From Flectonema sp. DT1601 (lineage: Eukaryota > Euglenozoa > Diplonemea > Diplonemida > Diplonemidae): a stretch of DNA of 64,000 nucleotides. Position 1 is the stretch's first letter. Each line of letters opens with the position of its first letter. The notes beneath the pieces are model-generated. The model was given only the letters and a program-made list of their open reading frames with translations, searched no databases and had not been told where the DNA came from. This document shows positions 54,201-62,418 of this stretch, one piece after another. Both the position numbers and the translations under genes were made by a program. The stretch is from positions 1-64,000 of the forward strand of contig OZ025808.1 in NCBI GenBank assembly GCA_964019425.1, in the 5' to 3' direction.

Positions 54201-57200
54201 TTGAGGCTCTTATCATCGCTGTGTATGATTGGTTTGGTTTTAGACCAGTCAGCTTTTTACAGCCCGATGTAAACTCAGGATCGTTTTCAAGAAGTTGACA
54301 TTCCTCGAGAATCTTAGGAGGGGGAGAATCACCTCCTCCTTTTACAGGTCGGGGGATGTTAAATACTTTTAAATGATAACTTCCAATAGTGTTGGTTGGC
54401 ACAGATGTCTTTTCACCTCTTCTTGACCACTGCACTTCAGCAGTTTCCTCAGTAATAGAAGTAATATAAACATTCATTGGAGATAATGTACACAATGTGA
54501 GTTCATCAGACCATTCTCCAACACGTTGCTGACCCTCATCATCGACTATGGATCTGACTGTTATTTTGTGTCGCATGTCCGGCTGTAGTTTTGTTAATTT
54601 GTATTTCATCTCTGAGGTTGCAAACTCGTCTCGCTCTCCGACGGGGTTTCCATCGTCGTCAATTACGGTGCATCGCACAACGTAGGAAGTTGCTTGTGAG
54701 GGTCTGGTGCCCTTTTCCCAATTCAAAATAATAAAATCTTCACCAACTCCAATCTGCGTTGCATCTGATTCACTCACTTGCTGCAGAGTATCAGCACTGT
54801 CTGTTGGATCTTCGTGTGATGTTTGTGTTACTAGTGATCTGTTCTGACCAGTCATATTAAGACCAATAAGAACTCTAACCTTATCGAGTGTTCTTATTGA
54901 AACTGATTCACTCCAAGCACTTGTTAGTAAACTAACTTTACGAACTCTTAATTCGTACTGACTGTTGTACTGTAGATGAGATACAGTAATCTCACTACCT
55001 CGAACTCTTCGGGTGATTACAGAATTAGTATCATCACTTCTGTTGATAAGAGTACATGAGATTTCATACTCTGCTTCATTTTCACGAGCTGCTTCAGTTG
55101 CGTGAGCGTACACTTCACGTGACCATTTGATTGAAACAAAATTCTCACCAACCTTCAGTACGCTGACTGTAATATTTGACAACGTTGAGAATGAACAACT
55201 ATCCGTATGGAATGATGAGTAATCACTCGATATTAATGGAAGTGCTACAGCTACATTAGTATCAGTTGGTCTCCCACTTTCTGGGAGTGACTGCCGTTCA
55301 GTACCAGCAGTGTTTATCCATCCACCATTCTTTATGTATGAAGGGACTTGTTCAACACATAATAAATGAATTGAATACGAGACAAGGGGATCTAATTCAG
55401 TAAACACACATTCGTTTTCTGATGATGCCGGAAGAGTATTTGTAGTTGCGATAGAATTTCCTATTATTGTACTAAATAGTTTCCTTTGTCTTCCATCAGG
55501 TATCGATTTATTCGACCAATTTACTTTAAGCCAATCTTGTGAAGCTTCAACCAAGTTCACACGAATTGCTCTAAGAGCAACATAGATGTTGTTTGACCAA
55601 TGACCCCATTCACCATCATGCATGGCACGTACACTTACTGCATAGCAGCAGCTAATTCCGAGTCCTTCGATACAATACTCCTTCTTACCGGGTGATATTG
55701 CAACCTCCTTAAGGAGGTCATCGTCAGGTCCAACAACTCTTATTAAATATTTACCAGTCGATTCTTCGCCAATAGTAGAGTCACGTCCCCATTTTACTTT
55801 AACATAAGTCTGCGTTATTTCAGAAACAACCATCTCTGTTGGTAATGTTGTACAGAATTCTAAGGAATTTGATACAACTCCCCATTCCCCTTTGAGGTTG
55901 CAGGCACATGCAGCAGCCTCATAATTTGTGTTTGGGAACAGTCTCGGGATTCGAATAGTCGAGTGATCGTACGCCAGGAAAGTTTCAAATTCCAAAGTCT
56001 TGGTTACTTCCCCGTCAGACTCTGTGACTACTCGAAACACTTTTACATTAAACTCTGTGATGGATGCATCAGCGATATGAAGTGGATAAGCTGTTTTTGA
56101 TCTGCCGACAACATTACCTTCGACGAGACTACTTTGAATGTAAGCACCTGATGGGTCTTCACAATTAACTCCTCCAACACGAACAACATCACAGCAGGGA
56201 TGCAATTTTTGCAGATTTTGTGATGGCTCTGTACGCTTCCACGAGACATGCGCATAATCTTCACCAACAGCATCCAACTCAACTTCAATCGAAGGATTAG
56301 TTCGCGCGTAGACTGCTTCACTCCAAACTCCCCAGACGTTAGTTTTCTTTGGATACGCTGATACGCTTAGTCGGTAACTAGTGTCGGGGAAAAGATGTCG
56401 CAGAGTGAATTCTGTTTCTCCTTCGACAAAATACTTTAGCTGCGCTCCTGCAGAAACGGAATCATCCGAATCCAACTTTAGAGAAGTTGCAGCAATTCGG
56501 TAGTTCGTATCACTCTCATCCCAGTCTGTTTGACCATCGATTCCGTCTTCTCGTTTCCAACATACTTTGCAGTAGTCTTCACCTAAATCAATAACAGTAA
56601 GTACTAATGGTGGCATCATAGTAACCATTGCTTGTGCTGACCATGGTGACCATGTTTGTTGGGCATCAGCTGTACATAATTGAGCAGAGTATCTGTTGTT
56701 TGGTTTCAATCCTTCCACTAAGAAGAAAGGTTTATCTTCATCTGTGAAATGATACTTTTCGAGGGGAGCGCTATTTCCATCTGCGTCAATAATATTAATT
56801 CTCAAGATGTACATCACTGCTTCTGATGGAGCTAAAGGATCATCAGCAACTGGAACAGTGTCATCAACAGCTGATACTGTGCGAGGCTTCTTCTGCCAGG
56901 CGACCTCAAAGCAAGTTTCACCAACCATAGTAAAAGATATCACTGATGGTAATGTACTGATACAACGAGGTTGGCACCATGACCCCCAAGTACCTAAAGG
57001 AGTATTAAATGCTTTTACCTGAACTGATACTCTTGAAGAAGGTTGTAATTTAGTAATTCTGTGACCAAAAGTATTTGTAAACTCTTGGTACAAAAGTACA
57101 TCATCTTGTTTATGGATACCAGCAGCTGTGAGTGAAGTGTCAGAAGGATTCCTCAGCCTCACTACTTTCAACTGAAATCTTTGTTCCGAACGATTTATAT

Positions 57201-58848
57201 GATTCAGGTCGTAGAATTCTGAGTTCCATTTTATTTGAACAAAATCTTCTCCTCTCCTACTGAGTTGGATGGTAGCAGGTCCAGCAGTACGAACCGGCAT
57301 AGGTTTCGACCAAGACTGCCAACGATCTCCAAAACACGCTTGAATAGAAACCTTGTAGTCCGTTGCTGGGGTCAGATCTTCAAAAGTGTGATCAACAATT
57401 TCAGGAGCGAAGTATTTAGAAAGACGAAATGGCGTGTCAGCAGCTGACAACTGAACGTGGTATCGAACAATAGAATCGTCGTACCTTTTATCAGAACGAG
57501 CCCAGTTTAATTTCAACCAAGTCTCACCAACAGCATCAGCAGTGACACATAATTCACTGAGAGTTACTACAAAAGCTTGTTCACCCCAAGGTCCCCAAGG
57601 TCCGTAGGCAGTCTTCGCTCTGGCCATAATCGAAAATTCCGTGTTTGGGGGTAAGTTGACAATCCTCGTCGACAACTCCTTTTCTGGGAGGATAACTGTA
57701 CTCTCTTCCTGGGTAATGACATTGATACATTTCACCTGCCAGTTGACAATCTCAGAACTGAGATTACAAGTAAGGTCTTCATTCTCAGTATCCTCACCTC
57801 GTTCTTGTTCCCATGAAATGAGGAGGAAATTATGTGACACCGCATTGATATTTACCATTGAGGTACTGTTCATGGTTTTGAATTTAAATGTCTCCCACGG
57901 TGACCAATCACCTTGAATACTTAACTGTCTGGTTTCAATACTATAAATACGACCTGGGAATAGATTACGACAAGTGTAAGAACTGACGTCACCTGTAAAC
58001 TGTTGATCATCAACGATTGTATTTCTAGCGTCAGGGTTTGATAATTTCTGGCATTGACTCGGATGTAATAACAGACGAAGAGAAAACTGTTCGATTGATG
58101 TTCTGCTTCCGACACTTGGTGGTGATGAACCGATCTCTTCACCTTCCCTTCCCCACCACACAATAGAATAGTCTTCACCAATCTCTCTTAAAGTTACTTT
58201 AACGTTAGCCAGTGTTAAGAATCTATTGACATCTGACCAACACCCAAGTACTCCATGCTGACTAACTGCTCGTACTTGAACGTGAAGAATTGCATCAGGA
58301 TTGAGTCCCTGAACAACAAACTCTCTTTGTGTTGCTTTCAGTTCTTGATCACAAACAGCGCTACTTAGAACAGATTCCTTTTGTCTAACTCGAAGTTGAA
58401 AAGATGCAGCTCTGCTATAAATATGTGTTGGCGTGTCTTCAACGTCATTACCCCAAGTGAAGGTACCATGAATATAGTTTGGACCTACCATTCCAACTTT
58501 AATAAAACATCCCTTGTGAGTAGTAGCTGTTGCAGTACTCCAATTTCCCCAGTCGTCGTTTGAAAGTTCAGATTTTTGTTCATCTTCAGCAGGTTCATCA
58601 GACTCGCTGGTACCAACAAACTGCGCCCTTATTGAAACTTTAATTTCATTCCCTGGCTCTAATCCTACGAGACGGTAGTTTGTTTCTGTTGCTTCGAATA
58701 ATCTTTCTACTTTGTAATTATCACCCGTTGCTAACAAGTGATATCTCTTTACTGTCGCTCCGTCATGTAGTTCCTTCTTCCAGGAAACGTTTACGAAATC
58801 TTCCCAGATTCTCGTAAACCGGACGACAAGATGGGCATATTGGGGCAT
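51241..58848 (-). CDS. Giant protein of about twenty fibronectin type III domains
   Basis: Two exons, 58848-52174 and 51897-51241, give 2443 residues after removal of a 276 bp intron. About twenty FN3 repeats of 90-120 residues can be counted from the B-strand motif GEDF-x-x-x-x-W (for example GEDFVQIKW, GETWLKLNW, GEDYAHVSW). Near the end of most repeats is a W-G-x-W-S box (WGNWS, WSPWS, WGVWS, WGHWS, WGAWS, WGLWS), much like the WSxWS box of class I cytokine receptors. A glutamine-rich coiled segment interrupts repeat 16 (about residues 1715-1810). No signal peptide or membrane helix is visible, so the location is unclear. The frame is open for three codons upstream to a GATATCAG site; a further 5' exon is possible because the first repeat starts abruptly. 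Confidence 0.87.
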   Translation of the reverse strand: MPQYAHLVVRFTRIWEDFVNVSWKKELHDGATVKRYHLLATGDNYKVERLFEATETNYRLVGLEPGNEIKVSIRAQFVGTSESDEPAEDEQKSELSNDDWGNWSTATATTHKGCFIKVGMVGPNYIHGTFTWGNDVEDTPTHIYSRAASFQLRVRQKESVLSSAVCDQELKATQREFVVQGLNPDAILHVQVRAVSQHGVLGCWSDVNRFLTLANVKVTLREIGEDYSIVWWGREGEEIGSSPPSVGSRTSIEQFSLRLLLHPSQCQKLSNPDARNTIVDDQQFTGDVSSYTCRNLFPGRIYSIETRQLSIQGDWSPWETFKFKTMNSTSMVNINAVSHNFLLISWEQERGEDTENEDLTCNLSSEIVNWQVKCINVITQEESTVILPEKELSTRIVNLPPNTEFSIMARAKTAYGPWGPWGEQAFVVTLSELCVTADAVGETWLKLNWARSDKRYDDSIVRYHVQLSAADTPFRLSKYFAPEIVDHTFEDLTPATDYKVSIQACFGDRWQSWSKPMPVRTAGPATIQLSRRGEDFVQIKWNSEFYDLNHINRSEQRFQLKVVRLRNPSDTSLTAAGIHKQDDVLLYQEFTNTFGHRITKLQPSSRVSVQVKAFNTPLGTWGSWCQPRCISTLPSVISFTMVGETCFEVAWQKKPRTVSAVDDTVPVADDPLAPSEAVMYILRINIIDADGNSAPLEKYHFTDEDKPFFLVEGLKPNNRYSAQLCTADAQQTWSPWSAQAMVTMMPPLVLTVIDLGEDYCKVCWKREDGIDGQTDWDESDTNYRIAATSLKLDSDDSVSAGAQLKYFVEGETEFTLRHLFPDTSYRLSVSAYPKKTNVWGVWSEAVYARTNPSIEVELDAVGEDYAHVSWKRTEPSQNLQKLHPCCDVVRVGGVNCEDPSGAYIQSSLVEGNVVGRSKTAYPLHIADASITEFNVKVFRVVTESDGEVTKTLEFETFLAYDHSTIRIPRLFPNTNYEAAACACNLKGEWGVVSNSLEFCTTLPTEMVVSEITQTYVKVKWGRDSTIGEESTGKYLIRVVGPDDDLLKEVAISPGKKEYCIEGLGISCCYAVSVRAMHDGEWGHWSNNIYVALRAIRVNLVEASQDWLKVNWSNKSIPDGRQRKLFSTIIGNSIATTNTLPASSENECVFTELDPLVSYSIHLLCVEQVPSYIKNGGWINTAGTERQSLPESGRPTDTNVAVALPLISSDYSSFHTDSCSFSTLSNITVSVLKVGENFVSIKWSREVYAHATEAARENEAEYEISCTLINRSDDTNSVITRRVRGSEITVSHLQYNSQYELRVRKVSLLTSAWSESVSIRTLDKVRVLIGLNMTGQNRSLVTQTSHEDPTDSADTLQQVSESDATQIGVGEDFIILNWEKGTRPSQATSYVVRCTVIDDDGNPVGERDEFATSEMKYKLTKLQPDMRHKITVRSIVDDEGQQRVGEWSDELTLCTLSPMNVYITSITEETAEVQWSRRGEKTSVPTNTIGSYHLKVFNIPRPVKGGGDSPPPKILEECQLLENDPEFTSGCKKLTGLKPNQSYTAMIRASTENSWGAWSQGVTFTTQPSMIANINLIGEECLFLSWERNVGLLNKSESQNGLITSRKSSTRDVDTQANGAVELAIAQSCELTVSTVGKDRKTITKTLPATPNHFRLDDLAPNIQYEVCLRPCYSGGAFGVWCEPIYCCTLPPVTVEVSRIGETFVHLKWQRMLQRRIAVQLREQQQQQQAEFAQQQRLLQDEIDALQGDEDDGGAFEREFLSQQDEEAISSLATSPSTNATKLKQFLKLQQQQQLQQKQLIKRQELQLLELERITKYPDGGDIRYEVVITGGDKTDTDSTPDESNEKSEKRINQPFVFRRRIDCDGEDNKNTTSKIDCLQPHSSYAVTVRAMYNNGYDISKLTYYSEDQPETLLWGAWSAKAELCTLKQISLNVRGVGSTHCVVDWDTGYAAGDAATAIYQYQLMVAEHDKKKGKPCQDIIINNPNASTWTVTNLQVNTQYTVTVRVCYDDERWGLWSNAIPILTLPELSARVTEVGENCVSVLVWREPQKVNDPSLLVWRQSESELQLSINNMPSPSTFKLDLDTSTLLTLDDLTIDSNYHVKAREIDANQEWREWQDVIEFETLPAAPAKPVLDERRGNVISLSWHQRRNRENVKYLYCVEMAYTSGHKPKSGSGIDQGVFQPVGLLRSTSIRLELTEPVHKCLFKVKVCKEHQQLTDDQDVNGVCILIVLYCIVLYCIVLYCIVLYCIVLYCIVLYCIVLYCIVLYCIVLYCIVLYCIVLYCIVLYCIVFLVFLLYCIVLYWYYFEKKKTTNPNQDGHLWSQYSPVAHFHAPSVPQPPTQLKIINLKESSATLKWRKPENWRSHTNVLYKVYLSASYSEKPVCLGSTTKCSFRMDNLILNSHYRVGCTAESSMGVSQNNHVLHFSTRVLSNQGPLHGASDNPTSSTLPPRNSLRLPMSEMERLGIKPVNAGSPKSVHSPHQSVARSEYTDEYSSVHRNIKAHFSPSAASYVSHGAASIKSFLPPVKSPSPNTM
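51898..52173 (-). repeat. Intron swollen by an (AATAC)n microsatellite
   Basis: Donor GTATGT at 52173 and acceptor CCAACCAG ending at 51898 bracket the repeat. The main uninterrupted block, about 51974-52162, holds about 37 copies of AATAC (plus strand), with a few more copies at 51936-51960 after a short interruption. The intron is 276 bp, a multiple of three, and has no in-frame stop; unspliced it would encode repeats of C-I-V-L-Y. Confidence 0.85.
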
Positions 58849-59254
58849 TGTCAGCCCCTGATATCAACCCTCTGGGGGTGGATACCTACTACACCCACCT
58901 GTTATATGAAATAGATTATTAACATCATCTTAATGAAGCACAATAACAAACTGTAACGCCAGTCACACCTCCTCGTACTCGTACTCATGGCTGTTGTAAT
59001 AATAGTTCTTATATAATTGACTTCTCATCGTACAACTTTCAAAAAAAAAAACTGACTTATCACTAAAGCAATGCGGTGGGTAAATCGTGTTGAAAATAAT
59101 TTTAAAAAATAAATAATTGGGGAACAGAGCGAGTCTTAAGGTATAAGCTTACAATGTTGATACTAATAGTGGTGTAAATCTAATAAGGAGAGGGAAGACT
59201 GATACTTTATAACTTTAAATGAAGGAGAGCACTGAGAGTACATCCCAACGACTC
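58849..59254. other. Intergenic, no gene seen
   Basis: AT-rich spacer between the C2-protein gene and the FN3 gene. Possible acceptors (ATAACAG, GATATCAG on minus) lie close to the FN3 start. Confidence 0.35.
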
Positions 59255-62047
59255 CTATTTCCCATCACTGCGACACACCAGGAGTTTGACATCACTTTGG
59301 TTGGAAGGGGTTACGTGAATGTGAGACACTGCTTCTGTGAATTCTTTCTTATCATCGAAGTAGTTTTGAATCCCGAGGGGTGTTAATTCTGATGACTGGC
59401 CGTAAAAGGTTCTGACTAACAGACTTCCCACAGTTTTTGAGTTGCCGTCATCAGTCAGCTGAATATTGTTGTCTCGAACTTCTGTTGGAAGTTGATCCTG
59501 AAGACGAAGATATCCAATTCCAAGTACCACGTCTGATGATTTCTTGTTAAAGCTGCGAGCCTTCACAAACACTCTAACGATAGTTTGAGGAATCGTAAAT
59601 ACTTCTTCCCAAACAGGTCGGACGGTCATATATTTCACACTTGTAAAAAACTCCTGCGCATCAGAACAAACTAAATGAACATATATATCACTGTGAAGTA
59701 GATCTGCATTAGTCAAGCAGCGAGTCTTATCAATTGAAATGTTAATCATCTTTGAGGATTGTGATGAATGCCGCCGAGATTGGACTTCAGTACTATTGTT
59801 CGCTCGACTAGATTCTGACGAAGCGGGTGTTGGGATGAACTCGTCGACACTCTTTGGAATAATACGTTCTTCTATTTGGATTGGTTTGATATCTCGTTGT
59901 TGTAATTGAGATCTGTTTAGTGGCATCACTCTCCTTGCGTGTTTCAACTCAGCTAACAACTTCCCTTTGTCAACAACCAATTTCACTACTTCTCCTCTTG
60001 CCTTTTCTAACTCAGTATTTAATATTCTCACTTCTTCCTTTGTCTTTTCGTGTTCCTTCCTTTCTATGATGAGAGCCTGTTCATCTTCAGGTTTGTATTT
60101 CATATTCTGAACAAGTGGTGGAGACATGTCAAAGACAACAGCACTCCGTTGTTTTAATTTACTTTCGAGTGAAAGATCGCGAGATGTTGGCAGCCAATCA
60201 GCGTCACTATTGAGTGGAGACTCGTTTTGTTGTTGAAGAGGTTCGTGTACGTCGGATACATCGTTCTGAGAACTTTTCTGATTGTCACAATCTTCGTGTG
60301 TTGTTTCACTACTCTTCTCATCTTTTTGAGTACTTTCAGAAACCAAGACATCTGCAGACTTTGAATAACAACCTCCTCTTGTAGTACGAACCCAAAGATT
60401 ATCATATTCACCATCAACATTAATCTGATATGATGATAATTCTTCTACACGATCAGCATCAGAAAGTGAATTCCTCGTTCCCCAGAGCTGCCTTGCTTCA
60501 TCACAAACAATCCGATGCCTTGCAGACAACTTGCATTCCTTGGGAATGGTTTCCGGAAGAGAACAGAAGTCTCCAGGAATCAGAAAGGCGTCAGGTGTAT
60601 CTCTATTATCTTCTAAATCAGATATTATGATATCATTTAGGAAGTTGTTTTCTTCAGGTTCTTGAATCGATACTTTCGTATCAGCCGTCTGAATTGATTG
60701 CACTTCTTTCAGTTCTGCGAATAGAATTGTTTCAAGTTTCTTATGCGGTGCTTGAAGTGAATCTTCCTTTTCAACAACTGCTGGAGAAATTGATTCACTT
60801 TCTTCTGGCGGAGTAGAAGTGACAGACTCCGCCTTGGACAAGTCACAATGAGGTTGCCAACGTTTAGCAAAGACTTTGCTTTCATCTTCAGAGTCGGGTA
60901 CAGTCGTATCTGTCTGATCCTGAGAAACTACGACCTCAGTACTTTCATTACGATCACTGAAGTCAACAGGGAATTCTAAATTAGGGATCACAATCCCATT
61001 TATAGAATCTGTTGAAGTCCTTATTTTATCCCAATCGATGTCACTCGGCTTCGGATCTTGTTGAGGTTCTTCCCAACTTGGAATAAATTGATAATTATAT
61101 TTATTAGGAATCACGTCACGTTTATTCCTCTTCGACCAGTTAAACAGTCGACCAGACTTCTTATGGATATCAGGGGGACGACAGTCTTCCGGATTGATGT
61201 CAGAGCGAAAGTGTTTCCCTCGGCACTCTTCCCAACTGAGTTCGGGTGCGGTAGACTTCTCAGGAATGGAGTTGTTGCATTCAGAGAATGATTTAATAAA
61301 ATTATGATTCGTCTTTTCTGAATTCTTATTGTTGGAATCAACTGAGGTTGCAACACCCGACAGATGATCAGATTGATACTCTGCTGTGGAGCTATCAAAT
61401 CGAGTAGAATGTGAAGAGAATTGAAGATGTTCATTCTTGCGGACAGCTTCAGTGATGTTAGTTGCTGAATATTCTCTCACAACACTACTGTCAGAATGTG
61501 ATTCATTCTTCGTGTTAACTACTACAGAGAGATCACTACCAAGACTCGAGGGATAATTAATACGATGACTACTATCAGGAGGAATGTAATTATCAGAACA
61601 TTCCTCCCAATTGATGTGAAGAAGTAATGAATCCTTTTCTTCTGAAGTAGACTTCTTTGGGGAAATGACAGAAATCGGACGGAGGTCGGTGAAGTAATTT
61701 GTTCGTTTTATTGCAGCAGAGACCTCTTCAACAGAGATGACGATCTCTTTGATGGCAGTAGAAGTAATAACGAGTGTTGCAGAGAGCATGGCGTGTGCAT
61801 GAATTGCTACACAGGTCTGGTCTTTACAAAGAACTGCTAGAGTTCGCTTCTCATCCACAACGTGACGCCATCCTTTAAAGGTCGCGAGGCTGGTGACTGT
61901 TCTCCTCTTGTTTCCAAAAATATAAAAAAGTTTATCCATCCCCTGTTCCCGTAGAGTGCTCCATAACTTCTTATTTTCGCAATCTCTCGAAGCCACAGCA
62001 GTTTTCCTTCCAAATGTCCATATTTCTAAGTAATTCGGAGAAGTCAT
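59255..62047 (-). CDS. C2-domain protein with tryptophan-acidic repeats
   Basis: 930 residues in one exon. The N-terminal 110 residues look like a compact domain that I cannot name (LWSTLREQGMDKLFYIFG, then FKGWRHVV). The middle is low-complexity and acidic and contains three related short motifs: NWEECSDNYIPPDS, SWEECRGKHFRSDI and SWEEPQQDPKPSDI. A coiled coil follows near residues 660-710 (IIERKEHEKTKEEVRIL). The last ~170 residues form a C2 domain (ISIDKTRCLTNADLLHSDIY, VRPVWEEVFTI, GIGYLRLQDQL); some of the usual calcium-binding aspartates seem absent, so lipid or protein binding without calcium is possible. Function unknown. Confidence 0.78.
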   Translation of the reverse strand: MTSPNYLEIWTFGRKTAVASRDCENKKLWSTLREQGMDKLFYIFGNKRRTVTSLATFKGWRHVVDEKRTLAVLCKDQTCVAIHAHAMLSATLVITSTAIKEIVISVEEVSAAIKRTNYFTDLRPISVISPKKSTSEEKDSLLLHINWEECSDNYIPPDSSHRINYPSSLGSDLSVVVNTKNESHSDSSVVREYSATNITEAVRKNEHLQFSSHSTRFDSSTAEYQSDHLSGVATSVDSNNKNSEKTNHNFIKSFSECNNSIPEKSTAPELSWEECRGKHFRSDINPEDCRPPDIHKKSGRLFNWSKRNKRDVIPNKYNYQFIPSWEEPQQDPKPSDIDWDKIRTSTDSINGIVIPNLEFPVDFSDRNESTEVVVSQDQTDTTVPDSEDESKVFAKRWQPHCDLSKAESVTSTPPEESESISPAVVEKEDSLQAPHKKLETILFAELKEVQSIQTADTKVSIQEPEENNFLNDIIISDLEDNRDTPDAFLIPGDFCSLPETIPKECKLSARHRIVCDEARQLWGTRNSLSDADRVEELSSYQINVDGEYDNLWVRTTRGGCYSKSADVLVSESTQKDEKSSETTHEDCDNQKSSQNDVSDVHEPLQQQNESPLNSDADWLPTSRDLSLESKLKQRSAVVFDMSPPLVQNMKYKPEDEQALIIERKEHEKTKEEVRILNTELEKARGEVVKLVVDKGKLLAELKHARRVMPLNRSQLQQRDIKPIQIEERIIPKSVDEFIPTPASSESSRANNSTEVQSRRHSSQSSKMINISIDKTRCLTNADLLHSDIYVHLVCSDAQEFFTSVKYMTVRPVWEEVFTIPQTIVRVFVKARSFNKKSSDVVLGIGYLRLQDQLPTEVRDNNIQLTDDGNSKTVGSLLVRTFYGQSSELTPLGIQNYFDDKKEFTEAVSHIHVTPSNQSDVKLLVCRSDGK

Positions 62048-62418
62048 TTAGACGACCAAAACTACATCAGCTATCTAATTGAAAATAAGTGAAGTCAATC
62101 AGTTTCGTATTATATCTGTTTCTTATTATCTCAGATCAGAGTTGTTAATATCATTCGTTCCCTCTTCCTGTAGAAATATAATTAAGTAAGTGAGTGCTAC
62201 ACTATCAAAATCAATTGGGTTCTTGAAGCATGTCGTCTTGATAAAGATGACGATGCAATGAATTATCTTGCAAGTGGCTGGGAATAGAAAAGAACAGTTT
62301 CAACAGTGATTGTTGATTGAGATGAAAATAATTCAACTTTTTTCTTCATTCTTGTTAAAGAATGAAGTATGACTGTGTGTAAGTCTGTTGAGAGCCACTA
62401 CAAGAAGTGTAATATCCA
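62048..62418. other. Intergenic, no gene seen
   Basis: AT-rich spacer. A TTTTCAATTAG acceptor-like site (minus) occurs about 35 bases before the C2-protein ATG. Confidence 0.35.
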
